Assembly: GCA_017480185.1 (NCBI GenBank)
Contig: JAFVBC010000007.1
Coordinates: 1 to 40,633, forward strand
Length of the DNA stretch: 40,633 bases
From: Bacteroidales bacterium
Lineage (GTDB): Bacteria > Bacteroidota > Bacteroidia > Bacteroidales > P3
Direction: 5' to 3'
Both the position numbers and the translations under genes were made by a program. The notes below the pieces were generated by a model, which was given only the letters and a program-made list of their open reading frames with translations, made no database searches and was not told the origin of the DNA. This document shows, in pieces, positions 1 through 7,900 of this stretch (positions are counted from its first letter, which is position 1; every line of letters starts with the position of its first letter).

Positions 1-456
1 GGTTTTGCTGAGCCAGGTGAGGCTAGGTGTCAATTATCAATGTCAATGTTCTCTTTTTAAGCAATTCACAACGAGAGAGCCAAGGCCAAGAAAGAGGCCG
101 ATGGTGTCAATTATCAATGTCAATGTTCTCTTTTTAAGCAATTCACAACACAAGTTAACAATGAAGAGATGTTGACAACGGTGTCAATTATCAATGTCAA
201 TGTTCTCTTTTTAAGCGATTCACAACAGGGCGTGCTCAGTGGAAAGGGCAATAACGGTGTCAATTATCAATGTCAATGTTCTCTTTTTAAGCAATTCACA
301 ACATCAGCTGGCTCAACTGCCCAGCTCGTGCAGGTGTCAATTATCAATGTCAATGTTCTCTTTTTAAGCAATTCACAACAAGACGAAGAAGATGTATATC
401 TTCGTAGCTGGTGTCAATTATCAATGTCAATGTTCTCTTTTTAAGCAATTCACAAC
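1..456 (-). CRISPR. CRISPR array, type II-C-like, six repeats visible
   Basis: Six 47-bp direct repeats lie at 26-72, 103-149, 180-226, 256-302, 333-379 and 410-456, separated by spacers of 30, 30, 29, 30 and 30 bp. Bases 1-25 are probably the end of another spacer, so the array continues to the left. The repeats are identical except for one A-to-G change in the third copy (gcGatt). On the plus strand each repeat starts GGTGTCAATTATC and ends GCAATTCACAAC; read on the minus strand it begins GTTGTGAATTGC, the usual crRNA-sense start in Bacteroidetes type II-C repeats. The 46-47 bp length also fits type II-C rather than the 36-bp repeats of type VI-B. The leader would lie on the right (457-581). 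No cas genes are in the window. Confidence 0.95.
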
Positions 457-543
457 AGAAATGGGAAATACAAATCCTGAACTACCTATATACAAAAGGA
501 AAAGCCACAGAGTGGAGATCGATAAAACCTATAGCTCCATGAC

Positions 544-575
544 TTTTCATGGGTGCAAAGATACAATATGTTTTG
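544..575 (+). promoter_or_regulatory. Candidate tracrRNA promoter
   Basis: A plus-strand TATGTTTTG at 567-575 is close to the TAnnTTTG box, with one extra base, and TTTTC at 544-548 could act as the -33 element. The predicted start would be near 581-582, exactly where the anti-repeat begins. The box is imperfect, so support comes mainly from its position. Confidence 0.35.
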
Positions 576-589
576 AAACTGGGTGTCAA
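556..589 (-). promoter_or_regulatory. Candidate leader promoter of the CRISPR array
   Basis: On the minus strand TATCTTTG (563 down to 556) is an exact match to the Bacteroidetes -7 box TAnnTTTG. Twenty bases upstream is TTGACA (589 to 584), which lies inside the diverged repeat. Transcription would start near 549 and enter the first repeat at 456 after a leader of about 90 nt. The match is visible in the sequence; activity is inferred. Confidence 0.5.
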
Positions 590-690
590 TTAGTAATGTT
601 ATTGCCCCACTTTTTTTGCAATTTACAACAATACTTATGGTGGTGAAAAAAATTGCTGCGGCTTGTCGAAGTGGAGCCCGTGCTCTGATA
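582..690 (+). ncRNA. Putative tracrRNA with anti-repeat at 582-629
   Basis: A 48-bp diverged copy of the CRISPR repeat sits 125 bp beyond the last true repeat. Its outer parts are conserved (GGTGTCAATTA at the start, GCAATTTACAAC at the end) while the centre differs, as expected for a tracrRNA anti-repeat. The single change in the last block (C to T) turns a G-C pair with the crRNA start GTTGTGAATTGC into a G-U pair, so pairing is kept. The tail, beginning AATACTTATGG, follows the anti-repeat as AATAAGG does in Neisseria tracrRNA. A small GAGC/GCTC hairpin is at 674-685. I see no clear T-run terminator, so the 3' end is a guess. The alternative is a degenerate terminal repeat, but it lies on the leader side, which argues against that. 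Confidence 0.6.
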
Positions 691-922
691 GGCGGTGGCG
701 AGCGAGGTGATTATCTGTGCTTCGCAGTAGTCGTTGGCTCGCCAAAGGAGTGTCGTGAGCAGTGCCGCACTCGATGGCTCTATGTATGGCCTTCGACTCC
801 ACACCGCAGGTCGGCTACCCTGTGCTTTGTGTGTATTACTCGTAATGATGAGTGTGCTTTTTCGGTCTGCAAAAGATAGTTTTTGGGGGCATGCACTTAT
901 TTGTTGGCAGTTATGTTCGGTT
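691..922. other. Intergenic stretch without a recognisable gene
   Basis: No open frame here looks like a protein. An 8-bp inverted repeat (TGGCGAGC at 696-703, GCTCGCCA at 737-744) and a GAGTG/CACTC pair just after it could be structured RNA following the tracrRNA. Nothing else is identifiable. Confidence 0.4.
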
Positions 923-1013
923 CAAGTAGGTATCAACTAAGGCCGTTCTTCAGTTGTTCTTCAGTCATTGACTGAAGAACAACTGAAGAACGGCCTTACT
1001 TAATACCTACTTG
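923..1013. repeat. Large palindrome built from 11-bp GTTCTTCAGTY units (copy A)
   Basis: Two 45-bp arms (923-967 and 969-1013) are reverse complements with two mismatches around a one-base centre. Each arm carries two tandem 11-mers of the form GTTCTTCAGTT/C next to GGCC and an outer TAGGTATCAA block. The following bases, CTACTTGATGCCTATTT, are shared with copy B, so the element extends to about 1023. It lies between the putative tracrRNA and the efflux-operon terminator. Function is unknown; it could be a bidirectional terminator, a REP/MITE-like element or a chromosome-structure site. Confidence 0.85.
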
Positions 1014-1120
1014 ATGCCTATTTGACATGTTGGATGATTGTTGCATTTTGTTTTTTCGGCCCCTGCGGTGCGAACTTTTTTGTCATTTATGGATCACTGT
1101 TGCCGCGCCGCTTGTTGCAA

Positions 1121-1155
1121 AAATAAACGGCCGCAGGCTTTAAGCCTGCGGCCGT
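1121..1155 (-). terminator. Rho-independent terminator of the RND efflux operon
   Basis: A GC-rich perfect hairpin (14-bp arms, ACGGCCGCAGGCTT and its complement, 1127-1155) lies 20 bp past the stop of the last gene. On the minus strand it is followed by TTTATTTTTG, the T-rich tail of an intrinsic terminator. Confidence 0.85.
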
Positions 1156-1175
1156 AAAAGTAAGAAACATTGTTT

Positions 1176-1469
1176 TCAAACCATTTGCTCGATGTTCCAC
1201 ACGAAGGCTCGTATTCCGACTTCTTCGTTGCGCTTGTCGAGTTTGCGGACTGCTTGTAGCAGATTATCCACTTTTGAGTCGTCAATGATGGTCATCACGG
1301 CGTTGTTCATTTCGGGCCATGTGTGGGTGCCCCGGTGAGGGTCGCCAGTGGCATTGCCGCGTCCCTGCACATTCTCCCAAAAGGTGAAGCCTCGTATCTC
1401 AAGCGTGTCAAGCATGTATTCCACCCGTTCGGTGTTTGCTTGGTTAAATACTATCATTATGCTTTTCAT
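1176..1469 (-). CDS. PII-like small protein at the end of an RND efflux operon
   Basis: A 97-aa protein that begins MKSIMIVFNQ and ends with the pattern VDNLLQAVRKLD...GIRAFVWNIE. The alternating strand-helix-strand layout and the loop rich in Gly, His and Thr (residues 32-55, containing RGNATGDPHRGTHTW) resemble the GlnB/PII and CutA fold. Similar small proteins often follow acrB-type pump genes in Bacteroidetes; what they sense is not known to me. The start codon overlaps the stop of the RND gene by 4 bp, so the two are translationally coupled. It ends just before the operon terminator. Its place suggests a sensor or modulator of the pump, which is inference. PII-like assignment is moderate because it rests on fold-like pattern alone. 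Confidence 0.65.
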   Translation of the reverse strand: MKSIMIVFNQANTERVEYMLDTLEIRGFTFWENVQGRGNATGDPHRGTHTWPEMNNAVMTIIDDSKVDNLLQAVRKLDKRNEEVGIRAFVWNIEQMV

Positions 1470-4400
1470 TGCTCTTCTAAGTTGATGTTCATGAATACAA
1501 ACTTGCGGCGTTCTTTTTCTATTTTTTCTTTGTCGCCTTTACGATAGAATGCGCCGTAGAGCACGGGTACTATGATAAGGGTTACGAATGTAGAAACGGT
1601 AAGGCCGCCAATAACCACGATGCCCATTGTGGTCCACATTTCGGAGCCTTCGCTGGTCGAGGTGGCCATGGGAATCATGCCCAATATGGTGGTGAAGGCG
1701 GTCATGAGCACTGGGCGCAGACGACTTTGTCCGCTCACTGCAATGGCTTCGTTGAGCACCATGCCGCGCTCGCGCATCAGGTTTATGTAGTCTACCAGCA
1801 CGATGCCGTTTTTCACCACGATGCCAATAAGGAGTATCAATCCCAGCATGCCAATCATGTCGAGGTTGATGCCTGCTATGAGCAGTGCAAATATGGTGCC
1901 ACTGATGGCAAAGGGTATGGAGAGCATGATGATGGCTGGTTTGCCGAAGCTCTCGAACTGCGAGGCCATGACAATGTAGACCAGCATTATGATGAGTGCT
2001 GCCAAAAGCCCCATGTCGCGCATAGAGTCTTGTTGGTCTTTGAAGTTACCAGCCAATGCCACGTGCACACCCTGTGGGATTTCCATTTGGTCTAATTCGT
2101 GTTGTACCCCCATGGCAAGCTCTTGTAGCGATGTGCGATAGGGCATGACGGTTAGCGTCAGGTAGCGCTGACGGTTTTTGCGCTCAATAGTGGGTGGGCA
2201 CCAATATTCCTCTACCTTTGCCAGTTCGGCCAGTTTTATTATGCTGCCGGTGGCAGTGGGAATGGAGAGTTGCTCTATGTCGGTTATACTGGAGCGATAT
2301 TCTTCGCGCAAACGCACCACGATGTTGTATTCTTCGCCGTCTTCTTTCAAATAGCCAGCCGCCATGCCGTTAACACGGTTGCGAACATAGAGGGCAACGG
2401 TGCTCTCGTTAAGTCCGTGCAGGGCCAGTTTTTGTTTGTCGAGTGTGATTTTCAACTCGGCACGGTCTTCGTCGCGGCTAACTTTGGTGTCGCGAGCACC
2501 AACCACGTTGTCCATAACACGTTTGCGAAGTTCCTGTGTAAAGTTGGTGGTTTGGTCGAAATCGTAGCCATATATTTCCACACTCAGCGAGTTGTTGCTT
2601 CCGCCACCAAAGCCGCCACCACTGTTAACCTGGTAGGTTACTATCTCGGGATATTCGGCAAAGCATTGACGCAGTATTTCTTGCATTTCGAATATGGTGC
2701 GGTCGCGGTGGTACTTCTTGGTGCAACGCACGGTCATAGAGATCTTGTTGTTGGTGGTGCTGTTGAAGAGGGCTGCAAAACCTGCATCGTCGTTGGAACC
2801 GGCCGAGGTGGAGATGACGAGCACGTCGTCGCCCAGCAGGCGGTAGATGTCCTCCTCCATGTGGCGAGCAGTTTTGAGGGTCTCTTCGATGCGGGTGCCG
2901 CGTTGCAGTTCGGCGCTGATGCTCATGCTGCCGTTATCTTGCTCTTTCATAAAGTCCATGCCAATGCGTCCGCTGGCAAATGGCACAATAGAGGCCACAA
3001 AAAATACAACGGCAATGACAAGTGTAGCAATTTTGTGGCGCAAACACCAGCGTAGCATGTTGGCATACCATTTTTCCACAGCGCTAAAGGCACGGCCAAT
3101 GGTGCGGTTCCAAAGGTTGCGTTCCTGCTTGCGTTGGTAGGCCTCATCGTCTTCTTTATTAAGGAAGAATGGACGCTCTTTGAGCATTTTGCTGCTAAGC
3201 ATGGGTATAAGAGTGATGGCTGCGGTGGTAGAAACGCACACCACTATGGTAATAATCCAACCCAACTCTTTCATAAAAATACCCATCATGCCAGGCAGCA
3301 TAGTGAGTGGCACGAATACGGCTACAAGCACCAGTGTGGTGGCAATGACCGAGGTCCACACCTCGTTGGTGGCGCAGATGGCGGCTTCGCGCGGATTTTC
3401 GCCGCGCTCTATGTGTTTTGTGATGTTCTCTAACACGACTATAGCATCGTCCACAACCATACCTATGGCCACTGTTAGTGAGGCTAAGGAGATGATATTC
3501 AGCGACGAGTCGGCCAGGAGTAGATAGATGAACGATGTTACAAGCGAAATAGGAATGGTGAGGGCAATGATGATGGTGCTGCGCCAGTTGCCCAAAAACA
3601 CCAACACCACCAGCACCACAAAGAGCAAGGCATAGAATATGCTTTCGGTCAAGCCGTTGATAGCATTCACAATTTCTTCAGAACCATCACGTATAAGGGT
3701 GGCTTTGATGTCAGGTGGCATGCTCTTCATGATAGTCTCCATTTCGGAGCGCACTTTTCTGGCAATCTGTACGGTGTTGGCACCAGTCTGTTTGGTGATG
3801 ATGAGGCGTGCACCATCTCTACCGTTGATCTTTTCGTCGAGCGATAAATCCTTGATGGTGTCGCGCACGGTGGCAAGGTCGCGCACGAAAATCTGCTTGC
3901 CTGTCATTGTAGTTGAAACAACAATGTCGGCTATTTCAGAACTCTCAATGTATTCACCTTTGACACGCATTTGATATTGTTCCTTACCCATTTTAACCGT
4001 GCCACTGGCAAGGTCGAGGTTGTTGGCACTAATGGCGTTACCAACAATCTCAAGCGGAATACCATAGGCATCAAGTTGTTTTGGGTCAAGGTCGATGTAG
4101 ACGTAACGCTCTGGCGCTCCACTAACGGTGATGTTTCCAATGCCGTCTATGCGGTTAAGCACGTTAACCACATTGTCTTCCAGTATGCGGTCAAGGCCAG
4201 GATAACTCTCGTTGGCGGTGAATCCATATTGGATGATTGGCATGGCCGAAGAGTTGAGCTTTAATATCATAGGACGACTAACCCCATCGGGGAGGTTGTC
4301 GTATAGCAGGTCTACGTAAGAGCGTATGTCGTTTAGCGCTTCATCAATATTCGAGCCCCACTCAAATTCGAGCGTTACTACCGATATGTTGTCGCGACTA

Positions 4401-4648
4401 TTCGATGTGATGTTTTTAAGTCCATCAACAGAGTTGAGAGAATTCTCTACAAGCTTGGTTATGTTTGTCTCAATCTCGCTTGCATTTGCGCCCGCATAGG
4501 TGGTCATAACCGTAACATACGGTGGGTCCATTTCGGGCATTTGGTCAATAGGAAGCCTCGTTAGCGAGAATAGGCCAAGCACTATCACTGCCACAAATAT
4601 CAGGCCAGTGGTGATAGGTTTGTTAATAGCTGTTTTGTATATGGCCAT
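1466..4648 (-). CDS. RND multidrug efflux transporter, HAE1 (AcrB/MexB) family
   Basis: A 1060-aa inner-membrane proton/drug antiporter, normal length for HAE1 pumps. It opens with a membrane segment (AINKPITTGLIFVAVIVLG) and the typical LPIDQMPEMDPPYVTV motif. The proton-relay aspartates are seen in TM4 as GMVVDDAIVVLENI, and the matching TM10 segment is GIVVKNGIVLVDYINLMRERG. Two large periplasmic loops separate the two six-helix halves. A glycine-rich stretch (GGGFGGGSNN) marks the second porter region. It lies 12 bp after the membrane-fusion gene and overlaps the PII-like gene by 4 bp. Together with the TolC and fusion proteins it would form a complete efflux pump spanning both membranes. 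The substrate cannot be told from sequence. Confidence 0.97.
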   Translation of the reverse strand: MAIYKTAINKPITTGLIFVAVIVLGLFSLTRLPIDQMPEMDPPYVTVMTTYAGANASEIETNITKLVENSLNSVDGLKNITSNSRDNISVVTLEFEWGSNIDEALNDIRSYVDLLYDNLPDGVSRPMILKLNSSAMPIIQYGFTANESYPGLDRILEDNVVNVLNRIDGIGNITVSGAPERYVYIDLDPKQLDAYGIPLEIVGNAISANNLDLASGTVKMGKEQYQMRVKGEYIESSEIADIVVSTTMTGKQIFVRDLATVRDTIKDLSLDEKINGRDGARLIITKQTGANTVQIARKVRSEMETIMKSMPPDIKATLIRDGSEEIVNAINGLTESIFYALLFVVLVVLVFLGNWRSTIIIALTIPISLVTSFIYLLLADSSLNIISLASLTVAIGMVVDDAIVVLENITKHIERGENPREAAICATNEVWTSVIATTLVLVAVFVPLTMLPGMMGIFMKELGWIITIVVCVSTTAAITLIPMLSSKMLKERPFFLNKEDDEAYQRKQERNLWNRTIGRAFSAVEKWYANMLRWCLRHKIATLVIAVVFFVASIVPFASGRIGMDFMKEQDNGSMSISAELQRGTRIEETLKTARHMEEDIYRLLGDDVLVISTSAGSNDDAGFAALFNSTTNNKISMTVRCTKKYHRDRTIFEMQEILRQCFAEYPEIVTYQVNSGGGFGGGSNNSLSVEIYGYDFDQTTNFTQELRKRVMDNVVGARDTKVSRDEDRAELKITLDKQKLALHGLNESTVALYVRNRVNGMAAGYLKEDGEEYNIVVRLREEYRSSITDIEQLSIPTATGSIIKLAELAKVEEYWCPPTIERKNRQRYLTLTVMPYRTSLQELAMGVQHELDQMEIPQGVHVALAGNFKDQQDSMRDMGLLAALIIMLVYIVMASQFESFGKPAIIMLSIPFAISGTIFALLIAGINLDMIGMLGLILLIGIVVKNGIVLVDYINLMRERGMVLNEAIAVSGQSRLRPVLMTAFTTILGMIPMATSTSEGSEMWTTMGIVVIGGLTVSTFVTLIIVPVLYGAFYRKGDKEKIEKERRKFVFMNINLEEQ

Positions 4649-4660
4649 GGTCGGTCGATT

Positions 4661-5689
4661 TTAGTCTACTATTTCCAGTTTTGAACCGTTGATTAGTCGA
4701 GCCTGGCCAACAGTTACCAGTTGGTCGCCACTCTTTATGGCATCAGTTTCGACAGGAATTATTTCTATTTGGTCGTCAAAGCGTTGTCCCAATGTTACTG
4801 GTACACGGCGAGCAGTGTCGTTGTCGGCTATGAAGATGTAGCGGTCGTTGCTGCCGGTGAGTTTGAGCACACTTTGATAAGGCACAACTATGGCATCGAC
4901 TTCGCCAACTGCAATGTGGGTGCGAACATACATGCCAGGGCGTATGCGTTCCGAGCTGTTGGGTATGTTGAGCTTAGCTTGGAAGGTGTGGCTTTGAGGG
5001 TCGATGGTGGGATAGACAATTTCCACCGTAGCGGGGAATGTTTCTCCGGGGTAGATGTCGCTCTCAAGGCTGACAGCCATTCCTTGTTTTACGCGAGGGA
5101 AGTAGGTCTCGGGAATGTTGATTATGGCTTTCAGGCGGTTGATTTGTGTGAGCGTCAGTATGGGCTGACCGGCATACATCTCGCCATCTTCATAGTATTT
5201 GGCACTGATTACACCAGGAAATTGTGCTTTGACGAAAGTGTTTTGGTTGAGGAATTTTTCGTTTTCAACCAATTGATCGTAGGCGGCTTTGGTTTGATCG
5301 TAGACCTGTTCGCTGATGCTACCACTTTGTTTGAGGGCGCTAACACGGTCGAATTCTGTTTTGGCGTTGGCAAGATTTATGCGTGTGGTGTTGAGTTGGG
5401 TTTGATCCATGCGCACCAACGAAGATCCTTTCTGCACACGACTACCAACTTCGACGTATATGTGTTCGATGTGGCCAGTGATGCTTGGAGCAATGTTCAT
5501 TGTTTCATAGCCTTCAAGGGTGGCCGACAATTGTAGGTTTTTGGCTATGCGTTGGCTTTCGAGGGTTTGCACTTTTACTTTCTCGGCCTCTTTCTGTGTT
5601 GTAGTGGCCTGACGGTTGGCCTGCCCACCGCATGCTGCAAGGCACAATACGGAGGCGAGGATGGCTGTTGTTGTGGTCAGTTTGTTCAT
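4661..5689 (-). CDS. RND efflux periplasmic adaptor (membrane-fusion lipoprotein)
   Basis: A 342-aa AcrA/MexA-type adaptor. The first 20 residues form a lipoprotein signal with lipobox LAAC and acylated Cys20, anchoring it in the inner membrane facing the periplasm. The core shows the split biotinyl-lipoyl domain (ITGHIEHIYVEVGSRVQKG near residues 70-88, then the matching half after the hairpin), a short coiled-coil hairpin (about 100-145), and the beta-barrel and membrane-proximal domains (IRPGMYVRTHIAVGEV). It bridges the RND pump and TolC. Spacing is 18 bp from tolC and 12 bp to the pump gene, so it is in the same operon. Confidence 0.95.
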   Translation of the reverse strand: MNKLTTTTAILASVLCLAACGGQANRQATTTQKEAEKVKVQTLESQRIAKNLQLSATLEGYETMNIAPSITGHIEHIYVEVGSRVQKGSSLVRMDQTQLNTTRINLANAKTEFDRVSALKQSGSISEQVYDQTKAAYDQLVENEKFLNQNTFVKAQFPGVISAKYYEDGEMYAGQPILTLTQINRLKAIINIPETYFPRVKQGMAVSLESDIYPGETFPATVEIVYPTIDPQSHTFQAKLNIPNSSERIRPGMYVRTHIAVGEVDAIVVPYQSVLKLTGSNDRYIFIADNDTARRVPVTLGQRFDDQIEIIPVETDAIKSGDQLVTVGQARLINGSKLEIVD

Positions 5690-5707
5690 TTGTATGTTAA
5701 TGTTTTT

Positions 5708-7114
5708 TTATTCAAGATTTAGTAGGTTTTCAAGCGATAGTTGGGCACTTATGACGCTCATCACGGCCTGAATATAACTGCTTTGGGCTTGGATGATGTC
5801 GCTACTGGCGGTGGTTACTTCCAGGCTGCTGGCGCGTCCGAATTTGTATTTCTCGGTGATGTTGCTAAACACGCGCTGTGTTACTTCAAGGTTCTTGTTT
5901 TGTATGTCGTAGGTTTCCAGCGCCGAGGCCAAATCAAAGCACAACTGATTGTATTGCACTTTCAGTCCATCTTCGGCTTGTTGACGGGTGTTGACCGCCT
6001 CTTGGAGGTCTATCTTTGCACTTTTGATGTTGGCAGTGCGTGTGCCGCTGGTGAATAAGGGCAATGTTACCGAGGCTCCGACCATGTTCGGCGGGGTCAT
6101 ATTAAAGCCTTCGTCCTTGCCGAAGTAGGTCTTTGCGCTGTACTGGTAGTAGGCCGAGAGGGTGGGGGTGAGATCCATCCAGGCCATTGTGACGTTGCGA
6201 CGAGCAATCTTTTCGCTTTGTTCGAGTAGGCGATAGTTGTAGTTGTGCGTTATGTCGAATCCTTTGGCAAGCAGCTGCACTGCATTGTCGACGTTGAGTA
6301 TTTCGTCGACGGTGGTGGTGAGGTTCAGTTTTGTGTCAACGTCGGCACCCAATTGCAGGAGCATTGAATTGTAGAGGGCTTGCAACGAGCGACGAGTGGT
6401 GTTGATGCTACTTTTCATTGTGGCCACTTGCACTTGCAGTTTGTCGGCGTCGACCTGCTCGGCTGCTCCCACGTCGACCGATGCTTGACTGGTGGCGGCC
6501 AGTTGTTCAAGGTTGGCAAGACTCGAATCAAGTAGCCCCACGGTTTGTTCCATCACAAGTATGCTCACGTATATGTTTTTGACGTTTGAACGTGTGGTTT
6601 GCTCGGTTTGCTGACGTGTTATGTCGGTCATATCCATTGCTATGTTTTGCAGCAATGTGCCCACTATCTGTGCTCCGGTTAGGGCTATCGATGCTGTTAC
6701 GCTGAATGTGCCGTTGGGGTTCATGGCAATGCCTTCGCTTGCACTGCTGCTACTGCTGCTTGCTGGCAAACTTATTGGCACTGGCATACCGCCCACCAGT
6801 ATGGTGTCGGGCATGGCCGAGAGCATGCTACTTCCCCCGCCAAAGTTCATTTTATATCCACACATGTTTTGGTAGTCGAATCCGGTGCGCACTTGCGGCA
6901 ACATGCTTGCCAACGTTTGCCAACGCGACAGTTCGGCTTTCTTAACGTCGAGGTCGGCATTGCGCATTGATGCGTTGTGCTCAATGGCATATTGTTGAGC
7001 CTGTTGCAGGCTCAGACTCATGGTTTTGCTTTCGGTTTGCGCCATGGCTGCCACCGTGGTGGTGGCCATTAGGGTGAACACGGCCAACTTGAGGCCGAGG
7101 TTTTTGTGTTTCAT
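5708..7114 (-). CDS. TolC-family outer-membrane efflux channel
   Basis: A 468-aa protein with a Sec signal peptide (hydrophobic core after MKHKNLGLK, ending VAAMAQ) and the two OEP repeats of the TolC fold, each with long helices rich in Gln, Ala and Asn (LSLQQAQQYAIEHNASMRNAD; later SLENLLNLE at the C terminus). A Ser-rich low-complexity loop, SLPASSSSSSASEG, sits in the first half and may be an extracellular loop. The start overlaps the tetR stop by 4 bp, so regulator and channel are translationally coupled. It forms the exit duct for the RND pump encoded downstream. Confidence 0.93.
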   Translation of the reverse strand: MKHKNLGLKLAVFTLMATTTVAAMAQTESKTMSLSLQQAQQYAIEHNASMRNADLDVKKAELSRWQTLASMLPQVRTGFDYQNMCGYKMNFGGGSSMLSAMPDTILVGGMPVPISLPASSSSSSASEGIAMNPNGTFSVTASIALTGAQIVGTLLQNIAMDMTDITRQQTEQTTRSNVKNIYVSILVMEQTVGLLDSSLANLEQLAATSQASVDVGAAEQVDADKLQVQVATMKSSINTTRRSLQALYNSMLLQLGADVDTKLNLTTTVDEILNVDNAVQLLAKGFDITHNYNYRLLEQSEKIARRNVTMAWMDLTPTLSAYYQYSAKTYFGKDEGFNMTPPNMVGASVTLPLFTSGTRTANIKSAKIDLQEAVNTRQQAEDGLKVQYNQLCFDLASALETYDIQNKNLEVTQRVFSNITEKYKFGRASSLEVTTASSDIIQAQSSYIQAVMSVISAQLSLENLLNLE

Positions 7115-7761
7115 GAGTTTATGGTGGTTTGTTGTTCTTGCAATGATTTGAGTGGGTTGCCGTACTCGGCCTCCAGGTTTTCGAATTGTTGAATTGTGGC
7201 AAGGTTGAGCATGCCACGCATGTAGGTGAATAATATTTCGTTGGTTTGACTAATGTAGTTTTCCGTGTCTTCTATTTCGTTTACGCAACATTGCTGCACA
7301 AGGGTGCACATGAAGTCAACGGCTGTTTTCACCTCAACCCCTTCGCGTAGCAGACCTTTCTGCAATGCGTCTTGCATGGTTTGTTCCACTTTTTGACGAA
7401 GTTGCACGCTGTGAATTTTGAAATATTTGTCGTGCATTTGTGGAAGGTATAGTTTGGCATCTTTTATCAGACGGTTGTACCCCAGATTGGATATACTGTT
7501 TACTTTGGCAATAAAGAGGGTTGTGAGCAAAGGTTCTTTGATGTCGACATGTATCTTGTGATGTATCTCTCCAATTGCATGTTGGACGTCTTTAAGACAC
7601 GCTTCAAATAGCTGCTCTTTGTTGTTGAATGTCTCGTAGAGCGTGCGTTTCGAAATGTGCAGCGAGGCGGCTATATCGTCCATGGTGGTGGCACGATAAC
7701 CACGGCTGTTGAACATCTTCAGCGCCGTTGCAATGATTTTTTCTTGATTATTTTCTTTCAT
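7111..7761 (-). CDS. TetR-family transcriptional regulator of the RND efflux operon
   Basis: A 216-aa regulator, first gene of the operon. The N-terminal TetR DNA-binding domain covers about residues 6-55: KIIATALKMFNSRGYRATTMDDIAASLHISKRTLYETF, with the helix-turn-helix in DIAASLHISKRTLYETF. The C-terminal part is helical and would bind a ligand, as in AcrR and TetR. It overlaps tolC by 4 bp. Being encoded first in the operon and downstream of a promoter with a perfect palindrome suggests autorepression of the whole pump operon, relieved by a pump substrate; this is inference from the family. Confidence 0.93.
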   Translation of the reverse strand: MKENNQEKIIATALKMFNSRGYRATTMDDIAASLHISKRTLYETFNNKEQLFEACLKDVQHAIGEIHHKIHVDIKEPLLTTLFIAKVNSISNLGYNRLIKDAKLYLPQMHDKYFKIHSVQLRQKVEQTMQDALQKGLLREGVEVKTAVDFMCTLVQQCCVNEIEDTENYISQTNEILFTYMRGMLNLATIQQFENLEAEYGNPLKSLQEQQTTINS

Positions 7762-7825
7762 TATTATTAGCTATATCTCTGATTTATACCCTTTTAGACT
7801 TAAGGTCTGTTCTTTAAGGGCAGAG

Positions 7826-7857
7826 CAAAGGTATACACAAAACTTATAAAACCCAAA
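7826..7857 (-). promoter_or_regulatory. Promoter of the tetR-tolC-RND operon
   Basis: On the minus strand TACCTTTG (7833 to 7826) matches the Bacteroidetes -7 box exactly. A TTTG -33 element (7857 to 7854) lies 20 bp upstream, the expected spacing. The predicted start is near 7819, giving a leader of about 58 nt before the tetR start. Confidence 0.75.
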
Positions 7858-7875
7858 AAGTTTTTTGGGTTTTAT
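7846..7875. promoter_or_regulatory. Perfect palindrome, candidate TetR operator
   Basis: Two perfect 14-bp arms (ATAAAACCCAAAAA at 7846-7859 and its complement at 7862-7875) flank a 2-bp centre. The left part covers the -33 box of the efflux promoter, so a bound repressor dimer would block it. It also lies 25 bp after the yajC stop and could act as a weak terminator for yajC, since both transcripts run leftwards. Confidence 0.65.
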
Positions 7876-7900
7876 GGAGTGTCAACGTGGCGTGAAAGAC

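Noticed and set aside
1-456. Type VI-B (Cas13b) array
   Set aside because: Those repeats are about 36 nt; here they are 47 nt with a tracrRNA-like anti-repeat nearby, which fits type II.
582-629. Diverged repeat as an ordinary degenerate terminal repeat of the array
   Set aside because: It is 125 bp away, on the presumed leader side, and its changes preserve pairing with the crRNA, so a tracrRNA anti-repeat is more likely.
169-646. Short plus-strand reading frames across the CRISPR array
   Set aside because: Their repeated peptide comes from the CRISPR repeats, so they are not genes.
2270-3055. 261-codon plus-strand frame inside the RND gene
   Set aside because: It is the shadow of a strong coding region on the other strand and has no known motif.
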